Source: Papilionanthe hookeriana x Papilionanthe teres (lineage: Eukaryota; Streptophyta; Magnoliopsida; Asparagales; Orchidaceae). From it: a stretch of 64,000 nt of DNA. The translations under genes and the position numbers were made by a program. The stretch is from NCBI GenBank assembly GCA_022702705.1, contig CM040428.1, positions 110,378,022-110,442,021 of the forward strand. Direction: 5' to 3'. Under the pieces are notes generated by a model. The model was not told the origin of the DNA and ran no database searches. It saw nothing but the letters and a program-made list of their open reading frames with translations. Positions 11,424 through 23,458 of the stretch are shown piece after piece (the stretch's first letter is position 1; each line of letters begins with the position of its first letter).

Positions 11424-12300
11424 TTATTCTTGTGATTGAGTCATATCTAAAGATATAAAGACTGGTTGTGTAGATGAATTCCCTAAAAAGATAGGCTTTA
11501 AAATTGCATGGGGTACATCCATCTTAAGTTCATGAGATTTTTCAACAGATGAAATTAAAAGTTTATTATTTTTGGTAGCGTCCATCATTTCACATCTCTC
11601 CTGAACATACATACAGTCTTTTTTAAGTAGAGTTTTCGAATCATCTTGAAAATCTATTTCAATCTCCTCTTTTAGCTTACTCTCAAATATTTCTTGGAAA
11701 TGTTCTTTACTTAGATAATCAATTTCATCCATCCAAAAACAATCATCATCTTTTCTCTCAGCTGGATATTTCACAGCCTTTAATACATCAAAAGTTACTT
11801 CCTGGTCATTAATTTTAATAGTCAACTCTCCTTTTTGCACATCTATCATAGCTTGTCCAGTAACAAGGAAAGGTCTCCCTAAAATAATTGGAATTTCTTT
11901 ATCTTCCTCCATATCTAATACAATAAAGTCCAAAGGAAAGATAAATTTATCCACTTTAACAAGCACATCTTCTATAACTCGTTTTGGATAAATGATAGAT
12001 CGATCAGCTAACAGAAGGGTTACAGTAGTGGGAGAAATATCGACTAAACCTAACCTTCAAAATATAGATAGAGGCATCACATTAATGCTCACTCCTAAAT
12101 CACATAATACTTTTCCACATAATTTTTCTCCAATTGCACAAGGAATTGTAAAGCTACAAGGATGTTTAAGTTTCCGAGAAAAATTTTTCTGAAGTATAGC
12201 GCTGCACTCCTCACTTATTGCAACTGTCTCGTAATCCCCAAATTTCTGTTTCTTGTTTATTATATCCTTTATAAACTTTGCATAACTTGGCATCTGTTCC
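11424..12300 (-). pseudogene. Element E protease
   Basis: This is the Athila-type retropepsin region. In order on the minus strand: LEQMPSYAKFIKDI, the conserved SEECSAILQ segment, the active-site box LCDLGVSINVMP near 12,098, then IPIILGRPFLVTGQAMIDVQ. The Asp and Gly of the catalytic box are kept (DLG, the lineage form). The frame changes between the segments at 12,057 and 11,966, so a small lesion separates the active site from the flap half. The linker ends at LGNSSTQPVFIS, where an autonomous Athila goes on into RT. Confidence 0.88.
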
Positions 12301-13919
12301 AAAGTTTCAGTGAAAGGAATATTTATCGTTAACTTCTTAAGTACTTTCATGAACTTTGAATATTTTTTATCCAACTCATGCTGTCTAAGTCTTTGAGGAA
12401 ATGGAAGTGGTGGTTTTTCCAAACTAATTTTAGTTTGATATATTAATTTTTCCAGATCCTTAGAAACATGTTCTTCAGGTCTTTTAGTTTTCTTTGTTTC
12501 TCTCACAACATCTTTCTCTTTTCTAACCACATCCTCTATCTCTCTTCCACCTTTTAATTGGACAACTTCTATTTGTTCATTAGTGTTCTCTTTAAGGTTG
12601 ATCTCATTGTTGCTAGGAAGTGTTCCTTGGTGTCTATTGCTAAGTGAATTAGCAATTTGTCTCAGTTGATTCTCTATGTTTCTAATTGCAACATTTTGAA
12701 TTTGCAACTGGTTTCCCATTTGCAATACCACTTTTTCCATAAACATTTTTTTATCCTCAAATTGTTGATCATTATTAGAGTCCGGTGGATATGAAGGTCT
12801 ATAGTTTGTATTCCCCTGATTATTCCAACTTCCATTATGATTTGCATGATTATTTTCCCATTGTTGGTTTCCATCGTCAGTAGTAGGATTCCAGTTAAAT
12901 TTAGGATGGTTCTCTCAACCTGGATTGTAAAAGTTAGAGTACTGGTTGTTTATGGTATTTAAAGTCACGTATGATAATTTAGAATTAATCATAGGCCCTA
13001 ATGAACTTTCCACACTTACAGGAGTAAGTTGAGGTCGGTTCATTCTAAATTGGTCCAACTTCCTTGATATTGCAGCAACTTGAGATGCAAGAATTGCAAT
13101 CACATCAGTATCATGAACAATGGCTACATAATTATGATTTACCCTTGTAGAGATCCATTGAAATTCATTTGTATCCATTTCTTCAATTAATGCATACGCT
13201 TAATCAAATGATTTTGACATTAATGATCCACCAGCGGCAGCATCAATTATAGACCTAAGGGATCCTACTAACCCATTATAAAAAGTTTGAATGATTAACC
13301 AATCGGGCTGAGCATGGTGTGGACACTTTCTTAGGAGTTCCTTAAATCTTTCCCAGGCTTCGTATATTGATTCCCCTTCATATTGACAAAATGAGATAAT
13401 ATCGTTTCTAAGTTTAGTAGTCCTTGAAGGTGGAAAATACTTAGCTAGGAATTTCTAAGTTAAATCCTCCCAATTTTTAATAGAACTAGGTGCTAATGAG
13501 TATAACCACATTTTAGCCTTATCCCTTAGTGAGAAAGGAAAAAGTCTTAGTCTAACAACATCGTCTGACATACCGTTATAACGAAATGTAGCACAAAGTT
13601 CTAAAAAATTTGATAAATGTAAATAGGGATCCTCCAAAGGAGTTCCCCTAAACTGATTGTTCTGCACCAGTTGGATAATCTCAGGATTTATTTCAAATGA
13701 GTCGACTTCTACGACATGGTTTTGTATACTTGAGTGAATTTCATCTGTCGTAGGATTTATGTAATCCCTCAATGAAGTATGATGATTTTCTAAGTTATTA
13801 TCTTGAAAGTTTTCCATCTCCATTTCTAGTTTTTTGAGTCCTTCTGTATTTATATTTTTTTTATTTTTTTCTAACTCGGGATCATAAGACAAAAGTCCTG
13901 CAGATCCTTTGTTTCGCAT
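12301..13919 (-). pseudogene. Element E gag
   Basis: This is Athila gag, the capsid precursor. I place the start at the ATG at 13,919 (MRNKGSAGLLSYDPELEKN), which matches the gag start of element F, rather than the longer open frame reaching 14,066. The retrotransposon gag domain is visible: LCATFRYNGMSDDVVRLRLF, FSLRDKAKMWLYSLAPSSI, then CQYEGESIYEAWERFKELL and CPHHAQPDWLI. An Asn/Gln-rich part and a Lys/Glu-rich part follow. Stops lie near 13,455, 13,199 and 12,915. No zinc knuckle is seen. Confidence 0.9.
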
Positions 13920-14152
13920 ACGTAACACAACAAATAATATATTAACAATTAAATAAATTAAATGAAAAATATATTCAACACAACAAAACATTTTCACGAA
14001 CACTATATTTGTCACACAAACAGTTTTTTCACAACACTTTTTCATACAACAAAACACTTTCCACACAAAAATAGTTTTTACGACACTACAGACTTTCTAA
14101 GTCTAAGCTCTAATTACTTCAACTAAAATTCTCCTAAAGTTCTTACCGAAGC

Positions 14153-14170
14153 TTCCCGGCAACGGCGCCA
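14153..14170 (-). promoter_or_regulatory. Element E primer binding site (tRNA-Asp)
   Basis: The minus strand reads TGGCGCCGTTGCCGGGAA, matching 17 of 18 bases of the complement of the plant tRNA-Asp(GUC) 3' end. It lies 6 bases inside the 5' LTR. The leader between it and gag (13,920-14,152) is AT-rich and without features. Confidence 0.93.
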
Positions 14171-14176
14171 AAAACT

Positions 14177-16171
14177 TGACCCGACCTCGCAATTACGCAA
14201 TGAAATTAACTTCCAAAAGATGGCAAAAAACTTGACCCGATTTATAAATAGCGGCTAGTGTGCAAACTCTTAAATGATATAAAAATTAGAAAATATTTTA
14301 CACACTAGGGGTACTACGCAAGTATACGTATCGCTTCAAGTAATATAGAGTTTTCTTTAAAAACCCCAGTATCGATCCCACGAGGAAGTGAAGTAAGAGG
14401 TCTTTAGTCAAATTCTAGTCTACTACAATTACTCCTTAGGTTGTAATGTCGACTAAAATTGTGTTTTATCTAGCAACTACTCCTAAATGCAAGTATTAAA
14501 TGTAAAGATAGTAACTATAACTAAATGCAAATAATAATTCTAAAGATAACCCTTTTTGGATGAGTTGGTTTAGAGAATTTTGAGATATTAAAAACTACTA
14601 TTCTTATGTAATGAAATAGATAATGTATAGGAATGAGATGCATTTAATATTGTATGTGCCAAATAGGAGCAATCCTATTCTTTACCCTTTGGTCCAGGCA
14701 TGAAGAACATTGACTAATCCAATGCTTGGTTGCCGAATCCGCGGCTAGAGTCGGGAGGATACCGGCTCTCACTTCGGAGCTCCCACGTTCCCCTCGCCTG
14801 AGGGCTAACAATCTATACTTCAGCACCCAAACGATAGGACCAAATTGAGGATTTTAGCCTGTCACTCTAAAATCTCCAATTCTACTCCCGATAATTATAT
14901 TTCCCTATTTATTTGCATTCAATCCCTATGAACTTCATCATCCATGGAATTTGAATGTGGTTTCACTTTGTTGAGAATTACGCCGCCCTTTCGGGTCGAT
15001 GCAATTACAACTAATTTTAACACTATAATGGGCCCTTATTGCAATGTAAATGAAGTGCAAGTAAAAACCATCACATTTATAATTAAATTCACTTCTACCA
15101 TGCATCACAAAATCCTAAACATGACTTCTACTCATTACAAAAGAAAAGTAAAAGGAAAATAATGGCATAATCTTCTCATGCAGCTATTTCCAAAGAAGAA
15201 GAATAAGTAAGAGAGATACATCACAAAGCACGAAGAAAACATAAAGGAAACTTCATTTAACAAAAGCAAATCCACTAAATAAATGTTTACAAAATTATAA
15301 GATAATGAAGAACAATACTTAGCTTTTTCCCCTTGAAAGAAAGACGAAGATCTCTCTCATAAAGTCTCCCGGTGATCCATGTAATGCTAGCGAAATCCCT
15401 TACAAATTCTCTCAAAATCTCCTCTCCAATCTGTCCAAAAGGGTAGAAATCTACATTTCTACTCTTAATCTAAGAATCCTAAACATTCCTCTAAGTTTTT
15501 CTCTCATTTCCTCTATTATTTTTTTTTTCAAATTAATTTTTTTTTCTAACATATATTCATCATTTTAAAGAGTATGAACGAAGTTTGAAGAGTTTCCTTA
15601 AGCACCCCTTCGAAAAAGCATCCAAATACGTCGAATATTGGCCCAAAACCGCCAAATGTCGGTTCATGGTCGTCCGGGCCGCTGTCGGCGGGTTCGAGGC
15701 CACTGTTGGCGGCCTTTATGGCCATTTTTTGGTGGTTTCGGGAAAATCTCACCGTCGGCGAGATCGATCTCGCCGTCTGAGAACAGGCTGCTGCGCGGCT
15801 CCACCGTTTCGCTCCATTTGGCTCCGTTTTAGCTCCGTTTCGCCCCATTTCAGTTGCGTTGCGTTCGTAACAGATAGCCCTACAAAATGAGCATAAAAAA
15901 AACCTTTCTTTAAAGTGTAATGTCATTCAAAAATATGCAAGAAGTGTAAAAGAGATTAAACATCAAAAGACTTATCGAAAGGTGTCAGGGCAGAATTTCA
16001 TTTCTTGCTCGTTTTTGCTCCAAATTGCACCGTTTTTGCTTCCTTTTGCTCCAATCACCATTTCTTGTACCTAAAGCCAATAAATAAACAAAATACCTTC
16101 CTTCAAAGTGTAATATCATAAAAAATAAGTAAAATGATATAGCAAAAAGAGTATATATTTTAGGCGTGTGA
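14177..16171 (-). repeat. Element E 5' LTR
   Basis: About 1,995 bp, partner of 6,817-8,803. The plus strand starts TGACCCGACC and ends GGCGTGTGA; one base near the end differs from the partner's GTGTCA. It holds a 20-bp perfect palindrome, CGGCGAGATCGATCTCGCCG, at 15,756-15,775 inside a GC-rich tract (about 15,600-15,880); the partner LTR has one mismatch there (8,390-8,409). As the upstream LTR for minus-strand transcription, it should carry the promoter, but I cannot place a TATA box with confidence. Confidence 0.95.
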
Positions 16172-16176
16172 GAAGG
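16172..16176. repeat. Target-site duplication, right copy (GAAGG) of element E
   Basis: This is identical to 6,812-6,816 and directly follows the LTR end at 16,171. Confidence 0.95.
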
Positions 16177-17809
16177 CGATCCCTGACAAACTGCTAACGA
16201 ACTAACGGGAGAGTAAAGCGTCACTCCCACCGGCATTATAGCAACTAGCACGACAATGTGCGACTTACTGCCGGGGGTTTCTCGTTCCATCAAAAGTCTT
16301 AAACAGAGGTGGTACGAAGCCTTTCAGGTATTAGACCGCATCAAATTCTTCAGGGTAAGGTCTACCCGTCTGAATAGAAGCTCCGCTCTTAGACTGTGCT
16401 AAGGCTTCTCGCACCTGCTGTTCTACCATATTTTTAATGTCCTTTTCGGGAATCATATTCTGTGTAGAATCCTTCTTTGGTGGCTGATCTCCGTTGACGG
16501 ATGTGATCTCTTTTCCTCCATCTTCAATATGGATGATCTCTGGGGGTGTTTCTTTCTGAGGTTGTACCTGACTCTAGAGAGTGGCTAAAGCAGCAGCCAT
16601 CTCTTTCATCCTCTTAGCCATCTGGTAAATTGTGTCATCTCTTTCCTGAAGCTGTGCTCTCATCACTTTCGGTTCATCTCTTTCCGCAACTGCCGGAGCA
16701 CCTTGCGAAGCTGATGATGCTCGTGTCTCAATCATATTGATCTCAGCATATTCTTCATCCATGAACTCTAATGAATCTTCTTCATTTTCCAACTTTTCTC
16801 CTATTTCTTTTGCCAACCGTCAGATGTCTGTCCTTAGATTTCCTATAGCATCCTCTAGGGTTCTCTTCCAGACGGTCTCACGGTTGTCATTTGATGACTG
16901 TTGGACTTCTTTCTCAAGAGTTTCTTTTATTGCAGTAGCACTTTCTTCTGATTCAGGCTCTTTGACAAGGCTTTTCTTCTCTGGACTTTGTGTTGGTCTC
17001 GGCTTGGTAATAATAGGTCGCCACACCATCCTTCTTGCAGCAGAAGGCCTAGGACCGGACGGTCTGCATTCGGCTATATGCTTGGTAGGTGGTGTCCTCC
17101 CTAATATGATGGCCCGATACAACAACAGGTGAACTAGCTCTCATTTTCTTCCTTGGTTTCTTTATGGAAGTAACAGGCTCTACTCGCGGTCCGAGGCAGG
17201 ATCTAGCTGGTACTCGTCCCATTCTTCTCAGGATTTCTTACACGGGGTATCTTTCTTTCTTTGACAATTTTTCTATCACTGCTTGTTGCCAAGCAAATGG
17301 CGTAGTCTTAACCCTTTTTCTTTTGTAGTTACTGTAGCGGCAATCCTTCAGACATCTTCTTCATCTGATGCAGCAGAGAGGGGGTGAAACCTACTTCCTT
17401 CCAGCAGAGGTGTATACTCAGGCAGTTCAGGGATCTCTTCCAGGAAAGCAACTTTAGCGGCCTTGGCTTTCTCAATCATGGCTATCTTTCTTCTTCTATT
17501 TCTCCTTTGAGTCTGAGTTAGGGGTGAAACTGTTGAACTGGACCCAATCTCGAAAACAGATGGTATTGTAGCAAAATCTGTACCCTTCACGGTGCCAAGC
17601 TCATCACAAACTTGGATTTCCTTCCCATTCAGTTTGGTAGAAGCCGGGGTAGGTCCAGAGATGACTAGACCGGTGGGGGTAGAGACAACACTCCTCCTAC
17701 GAATAACAGTACTTCTTTCGGCTGTAACCCTTTGTAGGGGAGGGAATTCTTGAGTCGACTTCAAGTTGAACTCAATTACGGGCTCCTTAGTTTCTGGCAC
17801 TTTGTCCAT
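16177..17809 (-). pseudogene. Element A gag, N-terminal part (and possible upstream ORF)
   Basis: On the minus strand the open stretches 17,809-17,348, 17,125-16,820 and 16,816-16,574 read as a basic/acidic N-terminal region followed by a helical segment (QLQERDDTIYQMAKRMKEMA), then GRPYPEEFDAV and FKTFDGTRNPRQ near 16,280-16,400. The last is the start of the Tat-type capsid domain. The first part contains PLTQTQRRNRRRKIAMIEKA, a basic motif also seen in a related form in the third ORF of element B. Ogre elements have an extra ORF before gag; the segment at 17,348-17,809 could be that or simply the gag N-terminus. Stops and frameshifts separate the parts. Confidence 0.75.
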
Positions 17810-18475
17810 TAGTGTGAAGAGGGTGACGTCAGTGAACTTAATATATGTATTGTCGAATCTTTATCCAAAACGGATGATTCCATTGTCGGGAAGTTAATCC
17901 TTATAGACAGCCAAGTCCAGTCCGTCGGTGAAGGAGAAGATTAACTTTGGTGCAGTCATATTCTGTATTGTAGATTCCGAATGTCAGTCCCAAATTATGC
18001 TTCCTTTCGCCACAAAACTTAGAACAAAAAAGAAAGAGTCAGAACACATTCTCGTTTATCTTAATGTATTTGTGATTTTTAAGAGAATTCATTTATTAGA
18101 AGGTTGTTTATTAGAGGATTTGTTTGTTAGGAACAAAATGATTAAAGGTATAGAAAAGGTAAAGAACCCGATTCAGAATTGGAAAGGAAGAGAAAGTCTC
18201 GTAAAACTTCTCAACCCGAAGGACCGCTCCTAAGCTAACACCTATTGGGGGTCCACCCCACGTCAGAAAATAGGTAAAAGGATTTCAGAACCTCTCTGTT
18301 TAGGGGTGTCAAAACAGTGGCTCCTAAATCCGAGAGAAGTTGGCTATACCCGTTCAAGAAAGAAATGAACGTGGTATGCCAACAGAAAGAATGGTAGTTT
18401 GCTCTACTAGAGACATGGATACACTATCGATTTATGAAAGCAAAACCATCTGATCAAAATGAAGAGAGGAACTAG
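17810..18475 (-). other. Element A leader (5' untranslated region)
   Basis: This lies between PBS and the first gag-region ORF, with no convincing coding frame on the minus strand. A plus-strand ORF of 101 codons at 17,928-18,233 is taken as chance. Near 18,239-18,257 the plus strand contains CACCTATTGGGGGTCCA, the same 17 bases as the polypurine tract of element B (39,023-39,039), which is unexpected because element A lies in the other orientation. Confidence 0.7.
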
Positions 18476-18493
18476 TCCCCAGCGGAGTCGCCA
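18476..18493 (-). promoter_or_regulatory. Element A primer binding site (tRNA-Arg)
   Basis: The minus strand reads TGGCGACTCCGCTGGGGA, complementary with one mismatch to the 3' end (with CCA) of plant tRNA-Arg(ACG). It begins 5 bases inside the LTR end. Priming by tRNA-Arg is typical of Ogre-like Tat elements. Confidence 0.9.
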
Positions 18494-19559
18494 GAAGTTG
18501 TCGGCATATTTTTAAGTTAAGTGTTTTTAAAGGTGGTCGCCTACAAAAATTGTTGGTGAATTTTAAATTTAATTTAAATTTATATATAATTTGGAAAGTA
18601 GCATTTGATTTTGAAAATAATTTTAAGTTAAAATTTTAAGATATGAAATCAAACCGATCTCACATCCCAAATAGTTTATGTAAATGAGCACCACACCATA
18701 AACTGTGTATCTATCACGAAGAATAAACACACTGCTTGATGATGGGGCTCGATTAAATAAACTAGAAGATTTGTGACATCCGTTTGGTCTGGGAACCAAA
18801 TTTATAAGTCGACAAGTTCCCCTGCTAAATATAAAGAAATTAAGCAGGGTTTATATTACCTGGGTTCTTAAAGATTCATATAAGGGCAAGCCCCTATAGT
18901 TAATTACATCTTAAATGACGGGAATCATTTAAGAAAACTCTCGATAATGATCAGTGGTTTTGCTCTCAAGAATTTCAAAGTTTAAGGTTTTCAAACAATT
19001 GGATTTTGGAAATTTCAATTGGGAATGGATCAAATTTGGAACAATTATTTTAAGAGTCTAATGGAAGAGAAGTAGGGGATGTCAAGGATTCGAGACAAGT
19101 CTCGGTGACATTCCAACTATCCTATTTGTTTGGCTTCAATTTGAGAGTTTATTTAATGTTGTAATCCTGCCAATTTAGTTAATTAGGACTTATATTCGTA
19201 TGACATGATCATACAAATAGCCTCGAAGATGTGCGGGTTTGTGTTGTATCGAACGACTACCTCGAAATCCTAAAACTGGTTAGGGCTTAATTTACATAAC
19301 ATGATTATGCAAATGCCAAAAGAAGAGTTGAGGATTTATGTTGCACTAGGAAAACTACCTCGAAGTCCTATGGCTTGGTTGTTTAATTCTAAGAATGGTT
19401 TTGCTGATGTCGATTCAAGTTTTGCTGACGACGATGGTCGTGCTTCCCACTGTGCTCCAAGCTCCTTGTTGTTGCAAAGGTTTTTAGAAGGTGAAAATCA
19501 GGGGATAAGAAAAGTGTCTTGGTTTAGAGAAATCTTAAAGTCCAAATGTCTTTAGTGTT

Positions 19560-19769
19560 TTAATTAAAACAAATCTTAAAGTTGATTAAATAAAACCGAT
19601 TAAGATCCCACGGTTCCGTCATCCCGGCACCGTTATTTTCATCGAATTCACTTAGTCCAGATGAATTTTCTAAAATCAACTGAATGAGTTCCACACTTTC
19701 ATTTAGACCATGGGAAATCCCGTTAACAACACGTGGGTTACATCTTCCGAGGTATTCCCGATCATTCAA
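19560..19769 (-). other. Small conserved sense frame in the Tat LTR (near 3' end)
   Basis: A 69-codon open frame on the minus strand, sense for element A, reads GISHGLNESVELIQL and FDENNG.GMTEPWDLNRFYL in its middle. Element B has nearly the same frame on the plus strand at about 44,720-44,940, with one stop near its start. No ATG begins the frame: it would start at TTG, and the only upstream ATG runs into a stop. The frame could be a remnant of a coding piece caught in the LTR, or DNA conservation that happens to stay open. No family is recognised. Confidence 0.35.
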
Positions 19770-22684
19770 CGAGACATTTTAATTTAGTTAAAGTTGTGGT
19801 TTTATTGTTCTGTTTATGATTAAATTTTGAGTTGCTTTATCTTTTGAATGTTGTGGTGGTGAATTTTATCTTGTGTAACTTTTAATTTAGCTTTGGTTTC
19901 AGTTTTATGGCTATCTTAAAGGTTTCAGTTTTCATGCAAGAAAAGTAGAGCGCAGTGCAGGTAAATAAGTTGCAATAAAGTAAATTGTAATAAAGTAAAA
20001 GCGTATCTGGAGGGTCTTCTCGTCATTCCAAGCTGCACTTAAACACATGTTAGAACATTTAAATATTTGCTACAAGTACCTAAGTGAAGCTAAGGGAAAG
20101 GTTCTGGTTGTCTACCAAGATCCTAATCCTACTGCTAGTCAGTTCCTATGACATCTAGGTTCTTTATATTTTGTTAAGGATGATTTTCTTCATCAAAGAA
20201 CAATTAAGCTCAATTATTCTTCTTAAAACACCTCATTGTATTGAGGAAGTGCTTAGAACGGGTTCTAAACATCTTTTCAATACTTCTGAGATTATATCGA
20301 GTCTAAATGAATTTTTATTGTAGAGATGAATCAATCGTCCAAAATTTTTTTAATTAAGTTTTAACTCTTGCTCAGTGAACTTAGGACGTTTGATTATCCC
20401 ATGAATGAACTGACACCTCACTTAATGCTTCATTTAAGAGTTATAATGATAAAAGTATTTAGGGGCAAATCAATTTATTAAGAATTTCAACGATTTAAAA
20501 TTAGAATTAATATTTTAAGGTGATTTAATTTAGTTATAAAATTTAAATAAATTTAAATTTGGAATAGTGTTCAAGTTGTTTTATTCTTAAGTGTTTTAAA
20601 ATGTTTGAATTGAAAGAGGAGTTTAAATTATTAAATTTAGACTTTAACGATTTAATTTTTAATTTAATTGCAATATTCTAGATTAACTTTTAATTGGTTT
20701 GATTTTTTTTTAATTAAGAATTATATTTTTTTTGAAATTGATTTTGATGTTTCAAGTTTGCTTTAAATTTGCTTTCAAGTTATTTTAAAATTAAATTATT
20801 TTTTTAATGTTTTAAATTTATTTCAATTTAATTATCAAGTTATTTAATATTTTAAGTTTTATTTTAATTAAGGGTTATCTTTTCTTTATTATCAATTTAT
20901 TAATTTCAATTATCATCTTAAGTTTAATTAAGAGTTAAATATAATTAAAGTGATTCATTTGGGGATTTTAGTTTAAGTGATTATAGTCTCTCTAAATTAT
21001 ATCCCCATTTTAATAATTCAAATTTTTTAATTATTCTTCCAAAATTCAAATTATTTAATTAATTAATGTTTCATTTTTTTTCTGGTTTATTAGAAATGAT
21101 CAATGAGTTCCTACCATTTTATTTTCCAAAGTTTCAATCATCTAAGAAAGAATTAAGATCAAATATTTTAACCCCCATTTTGATTAAACCTAAAGTTTTA
21201 ATTAGGGGTTAAAATTCTTAATTATTAATATACCCTTTTAAGCTTAATTATTTCATAACTCATCAAATTGGGCTCAAATGAGCTTAAAATTTTTATGTCA
21301 CTTCACTCATATGTCAATTAAGACATTAGAGGAGAAAATATGATTTTTCTGAATTTAATTTAATTTATATATTTATTTTAATGAAAAATTAGGGATTTTC
21401 AATGGAAATTCAACTACATGACCAAGGTAACGTCTCTGTCCTTAAGAAAATTATGGGATGTTCCTAATGACCAGAGGATCACTTGGACCAATTTTTGGTG
21501 ATTTTTTGAATTATATTTTATTTATTATAATTATTTTGAGTTTTAGAGTACTAATCAATTATAAAATAAAATTAAATTTAAAAAATGGATTTTATACTTT
21601 TCATAAATCTCTCTAACCTCAAGGAGTTCAGAGAAATAATTTTTACATTTTTATGATTTTTCTTTGATTTATTAGAATTAATTTGGCGAAAAGGTTGAAA
21701 AATCCATTTTTTTAATATTAAAATTTGTCTTAAGCAATTAAAATTCAATATCTTAACCAAAAGACTTGGGAAAAATATTTAGTTTGTTCCTAAGTGATTA
21801 GGGGTCAAAATATGACATTTTTGTGATTTTTATTATTTTTATGATTTTTATTATTTTTTAATTATTAAAATATTAAAATAAGGTGAAAAATGAAGATTTT
21901 TAGAAAATTCCAATTTTAATTTTTCTAAACTCCTCTGTTACCAAAGAAGTCCCAAAACTAAATTGGTGAATTTTTAAAATTTATTTTTAGAGTTATGAAT
22001 TTTTTAAGTTTAATTTTGGTCATGTAAATTAATTAATCCATTTAGTGGGGTTAAACATTTCCAATTGATTAAAAATTTTTATGTGAGGTCCATTAGATCC
22101 TAAAGATTAGTGGAGAATTGTTTTCAAGTTCTTTTGAAGTGTGGTTAATCCTAATTAATTAAAATTCAGTTTTGAGTAATTAGGCCAATTAGGGTTATTC
22201 TTAATGAATTAACTCAAAACATAATTATCCTAGGGTCATCTGCTCCTAAGAAACTTCCCCAAATTTTCCTAGAATTTTCTAAGCAATATGGTAATTAATG
22301 GAATTAAATTACTAAAAATAGTGACATAAACTTGAAAAATACATAACATGCCATAGAGATAGCCTCTGACCTTGAAAAATTCAGGGAATGTTCCCAAGAT
22401 TAGAGGCTTCGAAAGCCCTATGGTCTCATGCCATGGTGAATTGTCTATGCAAATGGAGAATTAAATACTGAAATGAGTAAATAATTCATTAAAAATAAAA
22501 TACTCTTCAAATTAACTCAATTCTTTTTCCACATTATTCTCCTCTGTTCATTGAGCAAAAAGGTACTTTTAGTTTATTTTTATTATTTTTCTTCACAAAG
22601 ATATGGATTTTTAAAGTTCTGGGTATTTAAATAAATCAGAAAATACCTAATTTCCTACTTAACCCAGTCAGCGCTGCGTCAACC

Positions 22685-23252
22685 TCAGCAGCTCCGAAGG
22701 CCCACGCGGCACATTCCTATTCGACGCCGCCATCTGACTGGGATGCCACGAGGCTCGGGGTCTCGCTCCATCTCCTTTTCCGACTCGATTTGGATCGTCC
22801 TTTCGATACATGCGCGATCCGACGGTTCCTGGTCATCGTCTACAACTGGTGTGTGCCGAGGGCCGTCCACACTAAAACCCTATGATCTCCCTCATTTCTC
22901 CACTAAATCTTACGTTCTTATGCTCTATGAACTCGTCTTGAAGAGACGAATACATATATATGGCTAACATGCATTGAAATTAACTCAAACGAAATGGAGA
23001 ATCACTGGAAGCTCTCGGGGAGGAGGAGTGTCCATACCTTGGTTCAGGAGGTGAGGCCTTAACTGAATGTGCTCGACACGTTCACTGGAGCTGAAAGAGC
23101 CTAGGGACGAAGCCTCTGACCCTAGTGAAAGGTCTAGGTATGAAAGTGACCAGGCCCGATTTCAGACTTTAGAGGTTAGAGCAATTGGGTGGCCTGAAGA
23201 GGGGGCTTTCACTATGGAGCTCCTTCTCTTGGTCCTGTGCAGGTGTGGGTGA
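22685..23252. other. GC-richer LTR block with small conserved frames on both strands
   Basis: In this part of R/U5 the base composition rises and short frames are shared with element B at 41,355-41,880. One is sense to the element (22,685-22,870 minus, with DDDQEPSDRACIE, also readable in B but with stops). One is antisense (23,067-23,252 plus, with SLELKEPRDEAS; B has SLELEEPRDEAS on its minus strand at 41,355-41,621). The sense frame is broken in B. I see no known family and treat these as candidates only. Confidence 0.3.
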
Positions 23253-23458
23253 GTTTAATTTGGTTTTGGTGGAGGTTTGAGAGATGTCCTGTTCTGGGCT
23301 GAGAATTGCACTCTAAAATTGAGCTCAATCACTGGGATTTAGGGCAGGAGAACAGTGGGGATGGATTGCTCTTGGCTAGGGGAAGCTCTATGAGGATTTT
23401 GGAGGAATTCCGTGAAGGTTGATTTCAACCAACCTTTTGGCCGAGAGGGGGTGGCTTG

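Larger units (their letters stand above)
6817..16171 (-). mobile_element. Element E: complete but non-autonomous Athila-like retrotransposon, minus strand
   Basis: It is bounded by two LTRs (6,817-8,803 and 14,177-16,171) that look about 96-98% alike by eye and by the GAAGG duplication, and it is about 9.35 kb long. Inside, read right to left, are PBS for tRNA-Asp, leader, gag (start codon at 13,919), protease, an acidic ORF of unknown function, a 2 kb noncoding stretch and PPT. RT, RNase H and integrase are absent: the frame leaves the protease linker (LGNSSTQPVFIS), ends, and is followed by the unknown ORF and then the conserved post-pol box near 10,830-10,870. It needs enzymes from another Athila. 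It inserted into gag of element A and is therefore younger than A. Confidence 0.95.

Noticed and set aside
17928..18233. 101-codon plus-strand frame in the leader of element A
   Set aside because: It is antisense to the element, AT-rich, and has no recognisable domain or conserved partner.
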